Source: Clavaria fumosa (lineage: Eukaryota > Basidiomycota > Agaricomycetes > Agaricales > Clavariaceae). Taken from it: a stretch of 64,000 nucleotides of DNA. Position numbers and translations under genes: made by a program. Of the stretch, positions 10,585 to 19,754 are shown piece after piece. Every line of letters begins with the position of its first letter. Positions within the stretch are counted from its first letter, which is position 1. The notes under the pieces were generated by a model. It worked only from the letters and a program-made list of their open reading frames with translations, was not told the origin of the DNA and did not search any database. The stretch spans positions 1,922,001 through 1,986,000 of the forward strand of contig OX637798.1 in assembly GCA_951802425.1 (NCBI GenBank), in the 5' to 3' direction.

Positions 10585-13500
10585 ATGACGAAACCAACCA
10601 ATGATTTCTTGAAGGTTCCAAAGCTATCTGCTGATGGGAGCAACTGGGTTACCTATAGGGACCGATTACGATGGGCATTGGATGCTAGAGGCATCCTGAA
10701 TCACCTAGAAGGAACCCCTGCTCAGCCAGCACAGCCAGACGAACCAAGTGACCCACAGACCTTGGAAGCTTATGAAGGACGATTGGAGAAATGGAGAATG
10801 GCCCAGGCCACTGTTAAACAGTGCATTGCGAGCACTGTACCCGATTCCATCTTCAATCGTATAAAGGGAAAGACGCAGGCAAAGGATATCTGGGAAGGTA
10901 TTACTGCGATATTCCAGACCAGATCTCGAATGGTTGCCGTGGATCTTCGAAGGAAACTTCAGGACGAACGATGTGGGGAGTCTGGTGATGTCCGAGCCCA
11001 TTTCGACAAACTTTCTGACATGTTTGAACGACTATCATCGATGGGAATGACTCTCACAGATGATGAATATGCGACGATCCTCCTTGGCTCACTTCCTGGC
11101 TCATATGACCCGATTATCACCTCCATGACGACCACAATGGCCCTGGAGAAGAGAGAGATATCCCCCGAGACGATTTTGCACATTGCTATTGATGAATATG
11201 ACCGCCGTTTGGTCAAGAATCGATCCAAACCCAAGAAGGATGATCGAGATGTCGCATTTACAACCAGTTTCTCAAAGGGAGGCAGAACTGGACAGTCTGA
11301 GCGCAGATGCTTCAATTGCAATATGAAGGGTCACATTAAACAATTCTGCTATGCGAAGGGTGGTGGAAGGGAAGGTCAAGGACCTACTAGGAGGCCAGGG
11401 AAGGACCAGGCGAATGTGGCGAGCACAGAGGCACCCTATGATGATGATGAAGGAGTTTGGATTGCTGTGGACAAAGATATGGTCAACAGCAATATGGGAC
11501 GAATAGCCCAGGACTACCTTGACGAAGACGACCTCTGGTTCATGCACACTGACTTCGATGATGTGTCTCCTAGCCTTGGCAACACTTCCTTCCTTTCTGG
11601 GAATGATCTACAGGTAGCCCAAACTGAGGAACCTGTTTTGGACGATGCTATGGCTGCAGGGATTGGGTCAGAGGGAGGAATGGATGTTGAATTTGGTGCT
11701 ATTGAAATCACTATTCCAGGCCCACTGATCGAGGGGGAGAGACAGGACAATACTACAGTCATCGATCAGCCGGCCAGCACCCCTATCGACACTCCAATCC
11801 ATATCCCCACTGAACCAAGGCCCAAACGAATGATTAAACCATCTGAATATGTCCAACGACTCCAGTCTGGTGAAGGAACCACCAAGGGACACTATAGGAG
11901 TGGAAAGCAGGTTGGCACATCGATTCCACATGGAGTACAGACTCCAGAAATGATGGGGGCTTTTGGAGAATGTGTGCAGACTGTGGAAATGGAAGGAACA
12001 GATTTTGCGATGATTTCAGGTGTTATTGAAGGACCTGACCCACTCACCTTACACCAGGCCAAGCGACGAGATGACTGGCCAAGGTGGGAGGAGGCTATCC
12101 TGAAGGAGTTGAAGGCATTGGAGGCTGCGAAGACTTGGACCCTTGTCAAACGACCACCTGACAAGAATATTATCAGCAGCAAGTGGGTCTTTGTCATTAA
12201 ATATGGTCCTACAGGCGAGGTTATCAAGTATAAAGCTCGACTCGTCGCCAGAGGCTTCACCCAGATCCATGGAGTCGATTATACTGAGACATTTGCTCCA
12301 GTTGCCAAGCTTTCGAGTTTCCGCATGCTCCTAGCCATGGCAGCACGAAGGGATTGGCCTATCGATGTTTTTGACTTCAACAGTGCATTTTTGAATGGGA
12401 GACTGGAGGAGGGTGAGGAATTGTACATGGACCAGCCTCCAGGGTATGAGAAGGGCGAAGGAATGGTTGCCAAGCTTCACAGGACCATCTATGGGCTGAA
12501 ACAAGCTGGTTGGAAGTGGTATGAAACATTGGTTGCCACATTAGTTGGTTTGGGGTTTCAACGCGCTGAGTCTGACTTTGGAGTCTTCTACATTCACCAT
12601 GCTCATCACTCAGTTGTTCTGGCGATCCATGTTGATGACTGCACCATTACTGGCACGTCTGCCATGATCTTGGATGACTACAAGCAGCGCATTGGTGAAC
12701 AGTTTGGAATCACTGACCTAGGGCCCATACACTGGTTACTAGGGATCCAGGTCACCAGAAATCGATTGGAACACACCATTTCCCTTTCCCAGCGAAAGTA
12801 TATCGACTCTATACTCTCCCGTTTCAATCTTGCCGAGGCCCAACCGCTATTTCTTCCGTTTGACCCCCATGTTTCATTGTCAAGGTCTCACTGTCCCACA
12901 ACCCCTGATGACATTTCTTACATGAAGAAAGTGCCATATCGCGAAGCCATTGGTTCCCTCATGTATCTGGCAGTTGGGACTCGACCTGACATTGCTTTTG
13001 CTGTGTCTACACTCTCCCAATACTTGGAGAACCCTGGCAAACCTCACTGGGAAGCAGCTAAACGTGTCTTTCGCTACCATCTGGGCACAAGAGACCTATC
13101 TCTGGTGTATGGGGGAGTTGAGAAAGAGATGGAAGGTTTTACCGATGCTGATGGTGCCTCTCAGGAGCATAGACATGCGATTTCTGGGTATGCATTCATC
13201 ATGGATGGAGGAGCAATTTCTTGGAGTTCTCGCAAGCAAGAGCTTGTTACCCTGTCCACAGCTGAAGCAGAGTATGTGGCAGCGACCCATGCGGCGAAGG
13301 AGGCGATCTGGTTGAAGAGATTCATTAGTGAGGTCTTCCTACCCCTTCCCAAACCGATGATTCTCCACTGTGACAACCAGGCAGCTATCTCACTTGCTGC
13401 CAATGCCAACTACCATGCCAGGACGAAGCACATCGACATTCACTACCATTTCATTCGTTCCATGCTCGAAAATGGTTCCATCCACCTTGTCTATTGTCCT

Positions 13501-13593
13501 TCTAATGATATGACTGCCGATATCCTCACCAAGGCTTTACCCATTGCAAAGATCAAGTGCCATGTATCTTCGCTTGGACTGCATGCCACTTGA
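10585..13593 (+). CDS. Copia Gag-Pol protein without protease and integrase, 1002 aa
   Basis: Intact ORF. Residues about 1-220 form a copia Gag (UBN2-type) domain (KDIWEGITAIFQ, LLGSLPGSYD). A CCHC zinc knuckle CFNCNMKGHIKQFC starts at about residue 242. Residues about 260-510 are acidic and low complexity, with a fragment resembling the pre-protease region (DDEGVWIAVDKD) running straight into the post-integrase linker (RPKRMIKPSEYV). From about 516 it is the copia reverse transcriptase (SKWVFVIKYGPTGEV, VDYTETFAPVAK, DFNSAFLNG, catalytic HVDD), then RNase H (FTDADGA, LSTAEAEYVA, HCDNQAAI, RTKHIDI). No DSGA protease motif and no HHCC/DDE integrase are present, yet the frame is open, so the deletion was in frame or this is a natural short family. 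It would need integrase in trans. Confidence 0.95.
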   Translation: MTKPTNDFLKVPKLSADGSNWVTYRDRLRWALDARGILNHLEGTPAQPAQPDEPSDPQTLEAYEGRLEKWRMAQATVKQCIASTVPDSIFNRIKGKTQAKDIWEGITAIFQTRSRMVAVDLRRKLQDERCGESGDVRAHFDKLSDMFERLSSMGMTLTDDEYATILLGSLPGSYDPIITSMTTTMALEKREISPETILHIAIDEYDRRLVKNRSKPKKDDRDVAFTTSFSKGGRTGQSERRCFNCNMKGHIKQFCYAKGGGREGQGPTRRPGKDQANVASTEAPYDDDEGVWIAVDKDMVNSNMGRIAQDYLDEDDLWFMHTDFDDVSPSLGNTSFLSGNDLQVAQTEEPVLDDAMAAGIGSEGGMDVEFGAIEITIPGPLIEGERQDNTTVIDQPASTPIDTPIHIPTEPRPKRMIKPSEYVQRLQSGEGTTKGHYRSGKQVGTSIPHGVQTPEMMGAFGECVQTVEMEGTDFAMISGVIEGPDPLTLHQAKRRDDWPRWEEAILKELKALEAAKTWTLVKRPPDKNIISSKWVFVIKYGPTGEVIKYKARLVARGFTQIHGVDYTETFAPVAKLSSFRMLLAMAARRDWPIDVFDFNSAFLNGRLEEGEELYMDQPPGYEKGEGMVAKLHRTIYGLKQAGWKWYETLVATLVGLGFQRAESDFGVFYIHHAHHSVVLAIHVDDCTITGTSAMILDDYKQRIGEQFGITDLGPIHWLLGIQVTRNRLEHTISLSQRKYIDSILSRFNLAEAQPLFLPFDPHVSLSRSHCPTTPDDISYMKKVPYREAIGSLMYLAVGTRPDIAFAVSTLSQYLENPGKPHWEAAKRVFRYHLGTRDLSLVYGGVEKEMEGFTDADGASQEHRHAISGYAFIMDGGAISWSSRKQELVTLSTAEAEYVAATHAAKEAIWLKRFISEVFLPLPKPMILHCDNQAAISLAANANYHARTKHIDIHYHFIRSMLENGSIHLVYCPSNDMTADILTKALPIAKIKCHVSSLGLHAT

Positions 13594-13600
13594 GGGGGAG
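13591..13600 (+). promoter_or_regulatory. Polypurine tract of the copia element
   Basis: TGAGGGGGAG directly abuts the 3' LTR. It overlaps the stop codon of the Gag-Pol ORF (TGA at 13591-13593). Confidence 0.85.
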
Positions 13601-13972
13601 TGTTGGATTTCTATTCTATTACTTAGTTTCCTTACCTATCTTCGTCGTTTTGGCTCATAGTATGCAGTGTAGATCATCTGACATACTTTACATGTTTGGT
13701 TGCAGTGCAACCAAAGGTCTCTGACTGTATCTATGTATCAGTAGTGTAGGAGATCTGGTTGTAGAGCAACTAGACCCTTCTTACTGTAGTTATGATTCGC
13801 TTTTGTTACACCATAGGCACTGCTAGTAGTTACATGACTGTACTTAACCCATGGGGCAAAATCTGGGTGCAGCATCGGTTCTAGTGCTCACTCATTGCCC
13901 CAAGGTACTTACCTATCACCTATAACATCGGTTCTAGTGCTCACTCATTGCCCCAAGTTATCATAATCAACA
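13601..13972 (+). repeat. 3' LTR of the copia element
   Basis: 372 bp, same sequence as 10145-10516 by eye, followed by the target duplication CCCGT. Confidence 0.95.
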
Positions 13973-14591
13973 CCCGTTCCTGGCCATGGCCATGGCCCTC
14001 TTTGTTTCAAAGGGGGCATATGTGCAGGCCATCAAAGGGAGAGTCCTCTCTGTGCAATGGTCCAGACTCTGGACCACAAAAATAACACTGACAGTTGCAC
14101 AGACGATCGAGGTGTTTGCTGACTCCAGAGTCTCCATTGAAGAAACAGAGCTCTGGGATGAATTCATACTTGTGTGCCCATGCAAGTACATGCGAAAGGG
14201 GAATGCCCCCTTGGACAATGACATCCAGCTAGTGCTGGCTGAATGGGAGAAGCCTCCCATACCCCCCCAAATGTATGCACAGCTAGAGTGCATAGGGCAT
14301 GGTGCACATCCATGCCACCTCTGGGTGGGGGAGAGGACTGGGGATGAACGGAGGGGTGACATGCCCCTGGAAGATGGTGGAAGTACATCCACCATCCAAA
14401 ACCCCCTAGGGCTGCCTATTGGGGGTTTAACAATATCCCAAACAGAGGGTGCAGGGCCCTCTCAAAAACAAAAAAAGAAAGCAGCTAGGTCATCAGCTGC
14501 TAAGGCTGTGAAGAGGCCTGTTGTGTTGTCACCTGACTGGAGTGATGACAAGGGCAAGCTGCCATGCGAATACAAGCAGGGCTCAGACTAA

Positions 14592-14874
14592 GCATCCAAG
14601 CCTTTTAAAAATTGCTTACCCTGCAGGACAAGACAGTGGCACTTGGGGCACCCCCCACCAGGGCACACCACTTGTGACATGCTGTCCAACTGGGGGCAGG
14701 TTGCACAGACCACTGGGCCAGACCTGTCAGCACCAGGAGGGGATCACACCCAGTGACATGGCAACAACCCTGCCCAAGGGGACACGCCCCTTTAATATTA
14801 TTATACAATCCTGCTCATCATCCCATGCTGCCTGTGCATTGTCTCCAGTTAAAGACCTCTCCAGTGGGGGAGGG
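14592..14874 (+). other. 3' internal segment of an LTR element, no gene
   Basis: Short open stretches only. It ends in the purine tract GTGGGGGAGGG immediately before a TG-starting LTR, as expected of the 3' non-coding part of an LTR element carrying the ORF at 8318-14591. Confidence 0.45.
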
Positions 14875-15064
14875 TGTAAGGCCCCAGGCCTTCTATATTT
14901 CTGATTATCTAATCTACATACCATATTTAGTTCAATAAGCATAGGCTATGCTTACATCAGCAGCCCTCTGGCAGGCCACTCACCTATATATATGATGTTG
15001 CGACTGTACATAGAGGGGAGATCCCTCTACCTAGAACTATATACTCAATATACTGTTGAGTCCA
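14875..15064 (+). repeat. Short LTR (about 190 bp), 3' LTR or solo
   Basis: Begins TGTAAGGCCCC right after a polypurine tract and ends near TGTTGAGTCCA. It abuts the coding relic of an NB-ARC gene at about 15065, so the element inserted into that gene. No matching 5' LTR was recognised upstream, and the right boundary is approximate. Confidence 0.55.
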
Positions 15065-15614
15065 GTTCTTTTGAGGGATAAGCTGTCTTACACAATATCT
15101 GTAGTCTTCAGCAGTTCTTGGCCATGTGATTGAATGACACAGCATTCTCCTTGCCATAAGACAGCTTATCTGCTGGTCAGCCCTTGACAATCTATCCCAG
15201 CTCCACAAATGCACCAATAGGTGTATGGAATAGACCTTGCCTTCCAGACTCTTGATAAGGGAAAATGATAGCAAGATGGCAATCCCTTCTCTCAACAAAA
15301 CATCATCCCATTTGTCCTCCTTATCTATTTGCAGGAATGTATCATGAAACTTTGAGAGTGCTTCTGATACATGTCTCCTTTGCTTTCTTCCACTAGATAT
15401 AGAGGAGAGCACCCTCTGGAACAGCTTGATTTGTTTGACATTCCTGTCAGTGGGCAAATTGACTGCTCTTTGGAATATCTCTTCTGATATACCTTCATGA
15501 TGAAGTGAAGAAAATATTTGTAGCAGGAGGGTGGCACTTCTGGCAGCCTGGACATTCTTGGTGTTTTCCTCTCCTGCAACTCTTGTCACTATGGCTTGGA
15601 ATGACATGTCCCAT

Positions 15615-15827
15615 CATCAGTACTTTTACAAGTGTCTTGTGGATTGACTTGTTGAGGACTTGTTGCCTTGTTGAGAACTTTTATGCTACTTTTGGTGGTC
15701 CCATCACCTTGATTACCTTGTACAAGAAATGGGACCTACTTGTTCAAGGCTGACAAGTCATTAAAAAGGTTGAAAAAGTCATGAAAAAGGTTAAAAAGGC
15801 AACAAGACATTTGTAAAAGTGCTGATG
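15615..15827. mobile_element. 213-bp MITE with CATCAG ends and 9-bp TSD (copy 1)
   Basis: Ends CATCAGTACTTTTACAAG and its inverted partner CTTGTAAAAGTGCTGATG-like (CATTTGTAAAAGTGCTGATG). Exact 9-bp duplications ATGTCCCAT lie at 15606-15614 and 15828-15836. A 9-bp TSD suggests Mutator-like (MULE) mobilisation. No ORF. Removing it and one TSD restores the NLR reading frame. Confidence 0.85.
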
Positions 15828-16521
15828 ATGTCCCATACACTGCCTGGCCATAGTTTGATGCTCCCCTGAATGATGGGTGTGCCAGTAGATCATGGTGATG
15901 TTCCTGATATTTCCCAAGGTATTCACCAAGGTCACAGAGACCAGAAGCAATATGTGCTCCAGCTTGGTCAACTGCCAAAAGCAAACAGCACAATTCAGCC
16001 ACAACAGGCCAAGAGGTGTTCCTCAATGATTCAGCAGATTCATCAAGGCATGCAGCCTTCAACAGTAAAGAAATTGTTTCCTGCTCCTCCATCTTCTCAG
16101 CCTCCTCCCATGCCTTAGGATGCACAGTGCGGCACATGTCTGGATTCCTGCTTGTGATCAACAAGTTTCCATGACTGCCTCTGGGAGTGAACTTGGAGAG
16201 CATGTCAGGATCACTTGCATTGTCAAATACAAGCAGCCAGTTCTCTTTGGCAGTGTAAGACAGCCACAGGAGCACAGACTCCACAGAGCTTTGGACTCTG
16301 CATTGCCGAGCTATTGAGATTATGGGCGGGAGCAGCTAGGTTATAGTGAGTGTAACCTCAGTATAAGCAAGATACTGAGGTGCTCGTAGCGGAGCTAAGC
16401 ACGTATGTAGATAGAATTCAAAGTCCGACAAAATGTCCTACTGAATATTCAATACGAGCAGCAGGAATCTCTGCAATGTCTTTGATACATTGCTCAGCAG
16501 TCTCATTATTCGTTGCATCAA

Positions 16522-16733
16522 CATCAGCACTTTTACAAATGTCTTGTTGCCTTTTTAACCTTTTCATGACTTTTTCAACCTTTTTAATGACTTGTCGGCC
16601 TTGAACAAGTAGGTCCCATTTCTTGTACAAGGTAATCAAGGTGATGGGACCACCAAAAGTAGCATAAAAGTTCTCAACAAGGCAACAAGTCCTCAACAAG
16701 TCAATCCACAAGACACTTGTAAAAGTACTGATG
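16522..16733. mobile_element. 212-bp MITE with CATCAG ends (copy 2, inverted)
   Basis: Nearly identical to 15615-15827 but in opposite orientation (CATCAGCACTTTTACAAA at the left, the CAGTAC end at the right). It splits the NLR word FWI/DATNN. The expected 9-bp duplication is not complete: only AA remains on the left of AATCCAAAA, so part of one TSD has been lost. Confidence 0.8.
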
Positions 16734-16833
16734 AATCCAAAACACTTCCCAGAACCTGGCAGAACTGGTGAGATTGACATTGTCCGTGGTAGACCAGACC
16801 AGACTCACAAATCCCTGTTCTGTTCAGCAAGTG

Positions 16834-17017
16834 CATCAGGAGAATAATTGGGGTGGTATATACTGTCATACCAATCTTAACCAGTTTTAACACCTAGCCT
16901 GGTATATACCACACTTAAACTGTTATAACCTGGTTTATACTTGGTTATACCAAATTATAACATTTTATACTTCTCTATACCACAAAGTGGTATGACAGGG
17001 CTATGATTTTGCTGATG
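16834..17017. mobile_element. 184-bp CATCAG-ended MITE of a second subfamily
   Basis: Left end CATCAGGAGAATAATTGGGG, right end inward CATCAGCAAAATCATAGCCC. The interior holds several inverted GGTATA/TATACC words. It interrupts the NLR between QICLKF and AEQNRD. Flanks show no clean duplication. Its terminus CATCAGCAAAA is shared with the 137-bp MITE at 6006. Confidence 0.65.
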
Positions 17018-17415
17018 AAATTTCAAACAAATCTGAGTCTTCCCCGCACCACCCATTCCATGGAGCAGATATTGTTTCTGGCACTCGACCGGCATGCTGA
17101 AGTGTCGGAGTCTGTCTAGATAGCCTTCGCACCCAGTGAAGAGAGGACTGGATGGAGGCATCAAGCGATATGGAGTCCTTGGCTGTGATTGTTTGGGCAC
17201 ATTGCTTGTATGTCACGTGTTCGTTTTGGGGATGGGCAGTCCCGTGTTACGGCGCAGCAGCGTGACGTCACGGGTTGTGACACAAAGCGTGACAATGACT
17301 GACACAACTCATTCCCTGGCTTCCTCAGCTGCCACAACTGGGTTTTCTTCAGTTTGTTCAATGCCAATGCATTGTATGATGGCTGTAATATATATATATT
17401 ACATTATTTACACAT

Positions 17416-17863
17416 TTAGTACACTGAATATAGGAAGTTTTCCCTGAAATCCCTGGATCTCTTAGAGTCTACTGATTTCAGGGCTGTGATCTGCTGCTCC
17501 AGAAATATTTTTCTGATTTGTCCTCTCTGTTGTGCATGTTGCTCAACTCTAAACCTCTTGTAAAGCTCCTTTGCATACCCTGCCTTGGCACTGAGGGCTT
17601 TAGCTAGCTCCTCAGATTTGCCTGTTCAGAAGAAATTGTATGCTGAATCAGCATACAATTTCTTCTCCAGCAGTAGCAGAGTTCTGCTCCTCTGCCTTCA
17701 GGGCTGCCTCCAGTGAAGCAATGGATGCCCCAAAAGCCTTTCCATCATCTATAAACTTTGTATCATCACCAACCAATCCAATCTCCTGCTCTCCTTCCAG
17801 CACAGTGTTAGCCTTGACAAGATTCTGCAACTGGGCAGACCTCTTCTTGGCTGACTTTGGCAT
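17416..17863 (-). pseudogene. Small coiled-coil ORF inside the TIR element, broken by a hairpin insertion
   Basis: Starts MPKSAKKRSAQLQNLVKA at 17863 and runs open about 66 codons (SIASLEAALKAEEQNSA) to a stop inside the palindrome at 17628-17666. After the palindrome the frame that makes sense resumes (TGKSEELAKALSAKAGY), is rich in Lys/Arg/Gln (QHAQQRGQIRK) and ends at 17418. Together these would be an about 135-residue basic coiled-coil protein. Not recognised. It may be an accessory protein of the transposon. Confidence 0.5.
17628..17666. repeat. Perfect 39-bp palindrome (19-bp arms)
   Basis: Arms AGAAGAAATTGTATGCTGA and its exact complement around a single A. It interrupts the small ORF. 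It looks like an inverted duplication or excision scar, since part of the left arm is itself coding sequence (EEIVC). Confidence 0.85.
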
Positions 17864-18570
17864 TTGACAATGAGTGTGCAAAATATGCCAAGATTCAAAG
17901 AAAGGCTCTCAGGCAACAAATCTGTAAGCTGGCAATTAGTCATAAATGCTAGAAATGCACACAAACTTACACCAAACTTGTGAGATATGAAAAGGGTGCA
18001 CTCTCAAGGGTGAGACCATGAGAGGTGCCAAAGGTGGTTGAGGGTTATGACAAGGAAGGGGAGCAATGGGAGGGTTTGTAGAAGAAGCCAGGATAGGCTG
18101 AGAGTGTGTACAACAGTGCCCAGAGTGTGAAGGAAGAGGAGCAAAGTCAAGGAACAGCACAGAATACAGGCTGTGGCTGTGCTGCACTCAGGTTTGCACT
18201 CAAACTTGTAATGGTATAGGCTCACTCAATTTTGAGATTCACCCTTTGGTTTAGTGAGCAATTTTGCTCAGAACAGGCTGTTCTACAACTGTTATTGACC
18301 AAAATGTTAAAATACCTTCCCAATATTGAGATATGAGGTGTGACTATAGCATAACTCAAAATATAAGCCTAATTAAAATATTTGAGTCAATAGGCTTTGT
18401 AGAATATCTGCCTCAGAGTAATTCCTCTCACCAAAGTTTTCACTCAATTTCAATATCCAATGAGCTTATGCATTTGCAGTTTATGTGTCACTGTTTGGGC
18501 CTGTGACACCTGTGTGAGCCAATGTGACCACTCGTCACGCATCACGGGGATTGCCCATCCCCATTCGTTT

Positions 18571-19417
18571 ACAACCTGCTCGTTAATGGCTATGTCCTCG
18601 CCGCCTCCTCTTCTCTCACCCACCGCGTCCGAGCATTTCCCAGCGCTTGAGGAAACCTCCACGGATCGTCGTAGGACCGCTTCGGGCTCTCCGCTAGTAC
18701 CTGCAAGCAAGAACAGCGGGAAGAGGAAACTACGCCTGAGGCCTCCGGTTCCCTAGGGTGCCTCCTCCATCTCGAACCAACTTCCTCCTATTTATTCTCC
18801 TGGTGAGGCACAGACTCGAGGCGAGGTTCCGGCTCCGGCCTCTCCCACTCCCCCAGGCTCTGCCCCACTGTCCGAGGTGTAAGCCACGCCGCGCAGCCCC
18901 ATGATCCGATTTGGCTGGCCCCGCCGCTCGCCCCAGCCTGGTGTTGCGGAGGCATTACAAGCACTCTCCACTCCATGTGTCCACGTGTGTCGCGGTCGCG
19001 CTGCCTCCTTCCACCTCCGTTGGGTCTCGAACGAGAGGCCGGGGACGTTCCTACCTTTAATTGCGCTCACTCTTACCATGGACCGGGTGTCCAACCACCG
19101 GTCTTCGCAGGAATCATGACGCTTGCTGTCAAGTCGCTTGAGCAGTTACAGGCGCACCTACCCCACGTGGTCCTTTCCCTGCGTACCTGAATCCGCCTGA
19201 GCCTTCCTCTGCTCTGGCTGTTCCACTTCCCGAGATGCTCTCTTCAACGTTGACGGCGACTTTCGTTGTTATCCGTCTCATTCATCTACTCTGACCACAT
19301 CCGCAACTCCAATCGCTAAACGTTGACGATTAGCTCGACTCGATGAAAGCCCAACTCCTACAACCCATACTCGTAGATAAGTCTATTGACGACGCAGGCT
19401 CTCCTGCGCCTGCACGC
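18571..19417 (+). other. GC-rich stretch with a short Pro/Ser-rich ORF, no recognised gene
   Basis: An ATG ORF at 18586-18756 (MAMSSPPPLLSPTASEHFP..., 56 aa, ends GKRKLRLRPPVP) is followed by more Pro-rich but broken frames. The composition resembles the N-terminal part of the gag relic at 4.1 kb, so it may be a decayed gag, but no zinc finger follows. Nothing else was recognised. Confidence 0.35.
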
Positions 19418-19660
19418 CCCTCACACCATCTGGTGCCCTATGCACCCCGCTCACGCTTCCTGCGCGCCATCCACACCATCCATGCCGCCTGCGCGCCGTC
19501 CATCCACACCACCCACATCGACTGGTGCCCTATGCGCCTCACTCATGTCGCCTGTGCCCTATCCCCACGCATACCGCGTGCGCCCACCCACGCCTGCACA
19601 CCACCCACATCGACTAGTGCTCCATGCACCCCACTCACGCAGCCTGTGCCCAATCTACTC
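19418..19660 (+). repeat. Degenerate about 90-bp tandem repeat, about three units
   Basis: Words such as CACCCACATCGACT(G/A)GTG, CTATGCGCCTCACTCATG and GCCTGTGCCC recur at about 19425, 19510 and 19600 with many substitutions. Not coding by inspection. Confidence 0.5.
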
Positions 19661-19697
19661 CATCCATGCTGACCGTTGCATCTCCACCACACCTCTA

Positions 19698-19754
19698 CAA
19701 TGGCCCAAGCCCCCCTCCGCTGTCACAGGCCGACGGCAAAGACTTGGGCCATTG
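19698..19754. repeat. 57-bp hairpin repeat, copy 1
   Basis: CAATGGCCCAAG at the left is the exact complement of CTTGGGCCATTG at the right. A second 57-bp copy of similar design is at 20506-20562. Confidence 0.65.

Larger units (their letters stand above)
10145..13972 (+). mobile_element. Ty1/copia-type LTR retrotransposon, 3828 bp, young, lacking PR and IN
   Basis: Two 372-bp LTRs (10145-10516 and 13601-13972) look identical base by base. Both start TGTTGG and end AATCAACA. The 5-bp target duplication CCCGT lies at 10140-10144 and 13973-13977. A primer-binding site, a single uninterrupted ORF and a polypurine tract lie between the LTRs. Identical LTRs and an intact ORF mean a recent insertion. 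The internal region is about 1.2 kb shorter than in a complete copia element because protease and integrase are absent. Confidence 0.95.
8318..14591 (+). pseudogene. Gag-like coiled-coil ORF, broken by a hAT MITE and a copia element
   Basis: I do not recognise this protein by name. Segments: 8318-9004 (229 codons: Thr/Pro-rich start, a Cys/His word SWCPQCIGFHHH, then a long coiled coil at about residues 100-190), 9299-9830, about 9780-10139 in a shifted frame, and 13978-14591 (Lys-rich tail QKQKKKAARSSAAK, ends at 14591). Dropping the hAT element 9005-9290 with one 8-bp TSD joins the first two segments exactly in frame. Dropping the copia element 10145-13972 with one CCCGT joins the last two in the same frame, leaving one TGA at 10129. 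One frameshift remains near 9780-9830. It is probably the gag of a larger LTR element whose 3' LTR may be at 14875, because the ORF is followed by a polypurine tract and an LTR. That link is inference. Confidence 0.6.
15065..17219 (-). pseudogene. NB-ARC NLR (STAND ATPase) pseudogene with three MITE insertions
   Basis: Read leftwards: N-terminal word FTGCEGYLDRLRHF and Walker A LLHGMGGAGKTQICLKF (about 17020-17130), broken by a 184-bp MITE. Next come AEQNRD, a short intron and FWEVFWI (about 16745-16825), broken by a 212-bp MITE. DATNNETAEQC follows (to about 16420), then a decayed stretch. Walker B ENWLLVFDNASD and LLITSRNPD lie at about 16140-16245. A winged-helix region to GQAVYGT near 15845 is broken by a 213-bp MITE and resumes FQAIVTRVAGEEN in frame. 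The C-terminal block runs to about 15065, where an LTR cuts it. The family acts in non-self recognition or programmed cell death in fungi. TPR repeats like those at 60.2 kb are the usual C-terminal partner. Stops and insertions make it non-functional. Confidence 0.85.
17227..18563. mobile_element. 1337-bp TIR element, TTCGTTT target duplication
   Basis: Left end TGGGGATGGGCAGTCCC and right end inward TGGGGATGGGCAATCCC. The 7-bp duplication TTCGTTT is exact at 17220-17226 and 18564-18570 (8 bp with one mismatch). Interior GTGACA/TGTCAC words occur near both ends. It contains one broken ORF (17416-17863, minus) and no transposase. A lone matching terminus sits at 3775. Superfamily is uncertain (hAT-like or KDZ-like by TSD size). 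Confidence 0.75.

Noticed and set aside
15870..16604. Plus-strand ORFs over the NB-ARC region
   Set aside because: The minus strand carries Walker A/B motifs; the plus ORFs are shadows or MITE sequence.
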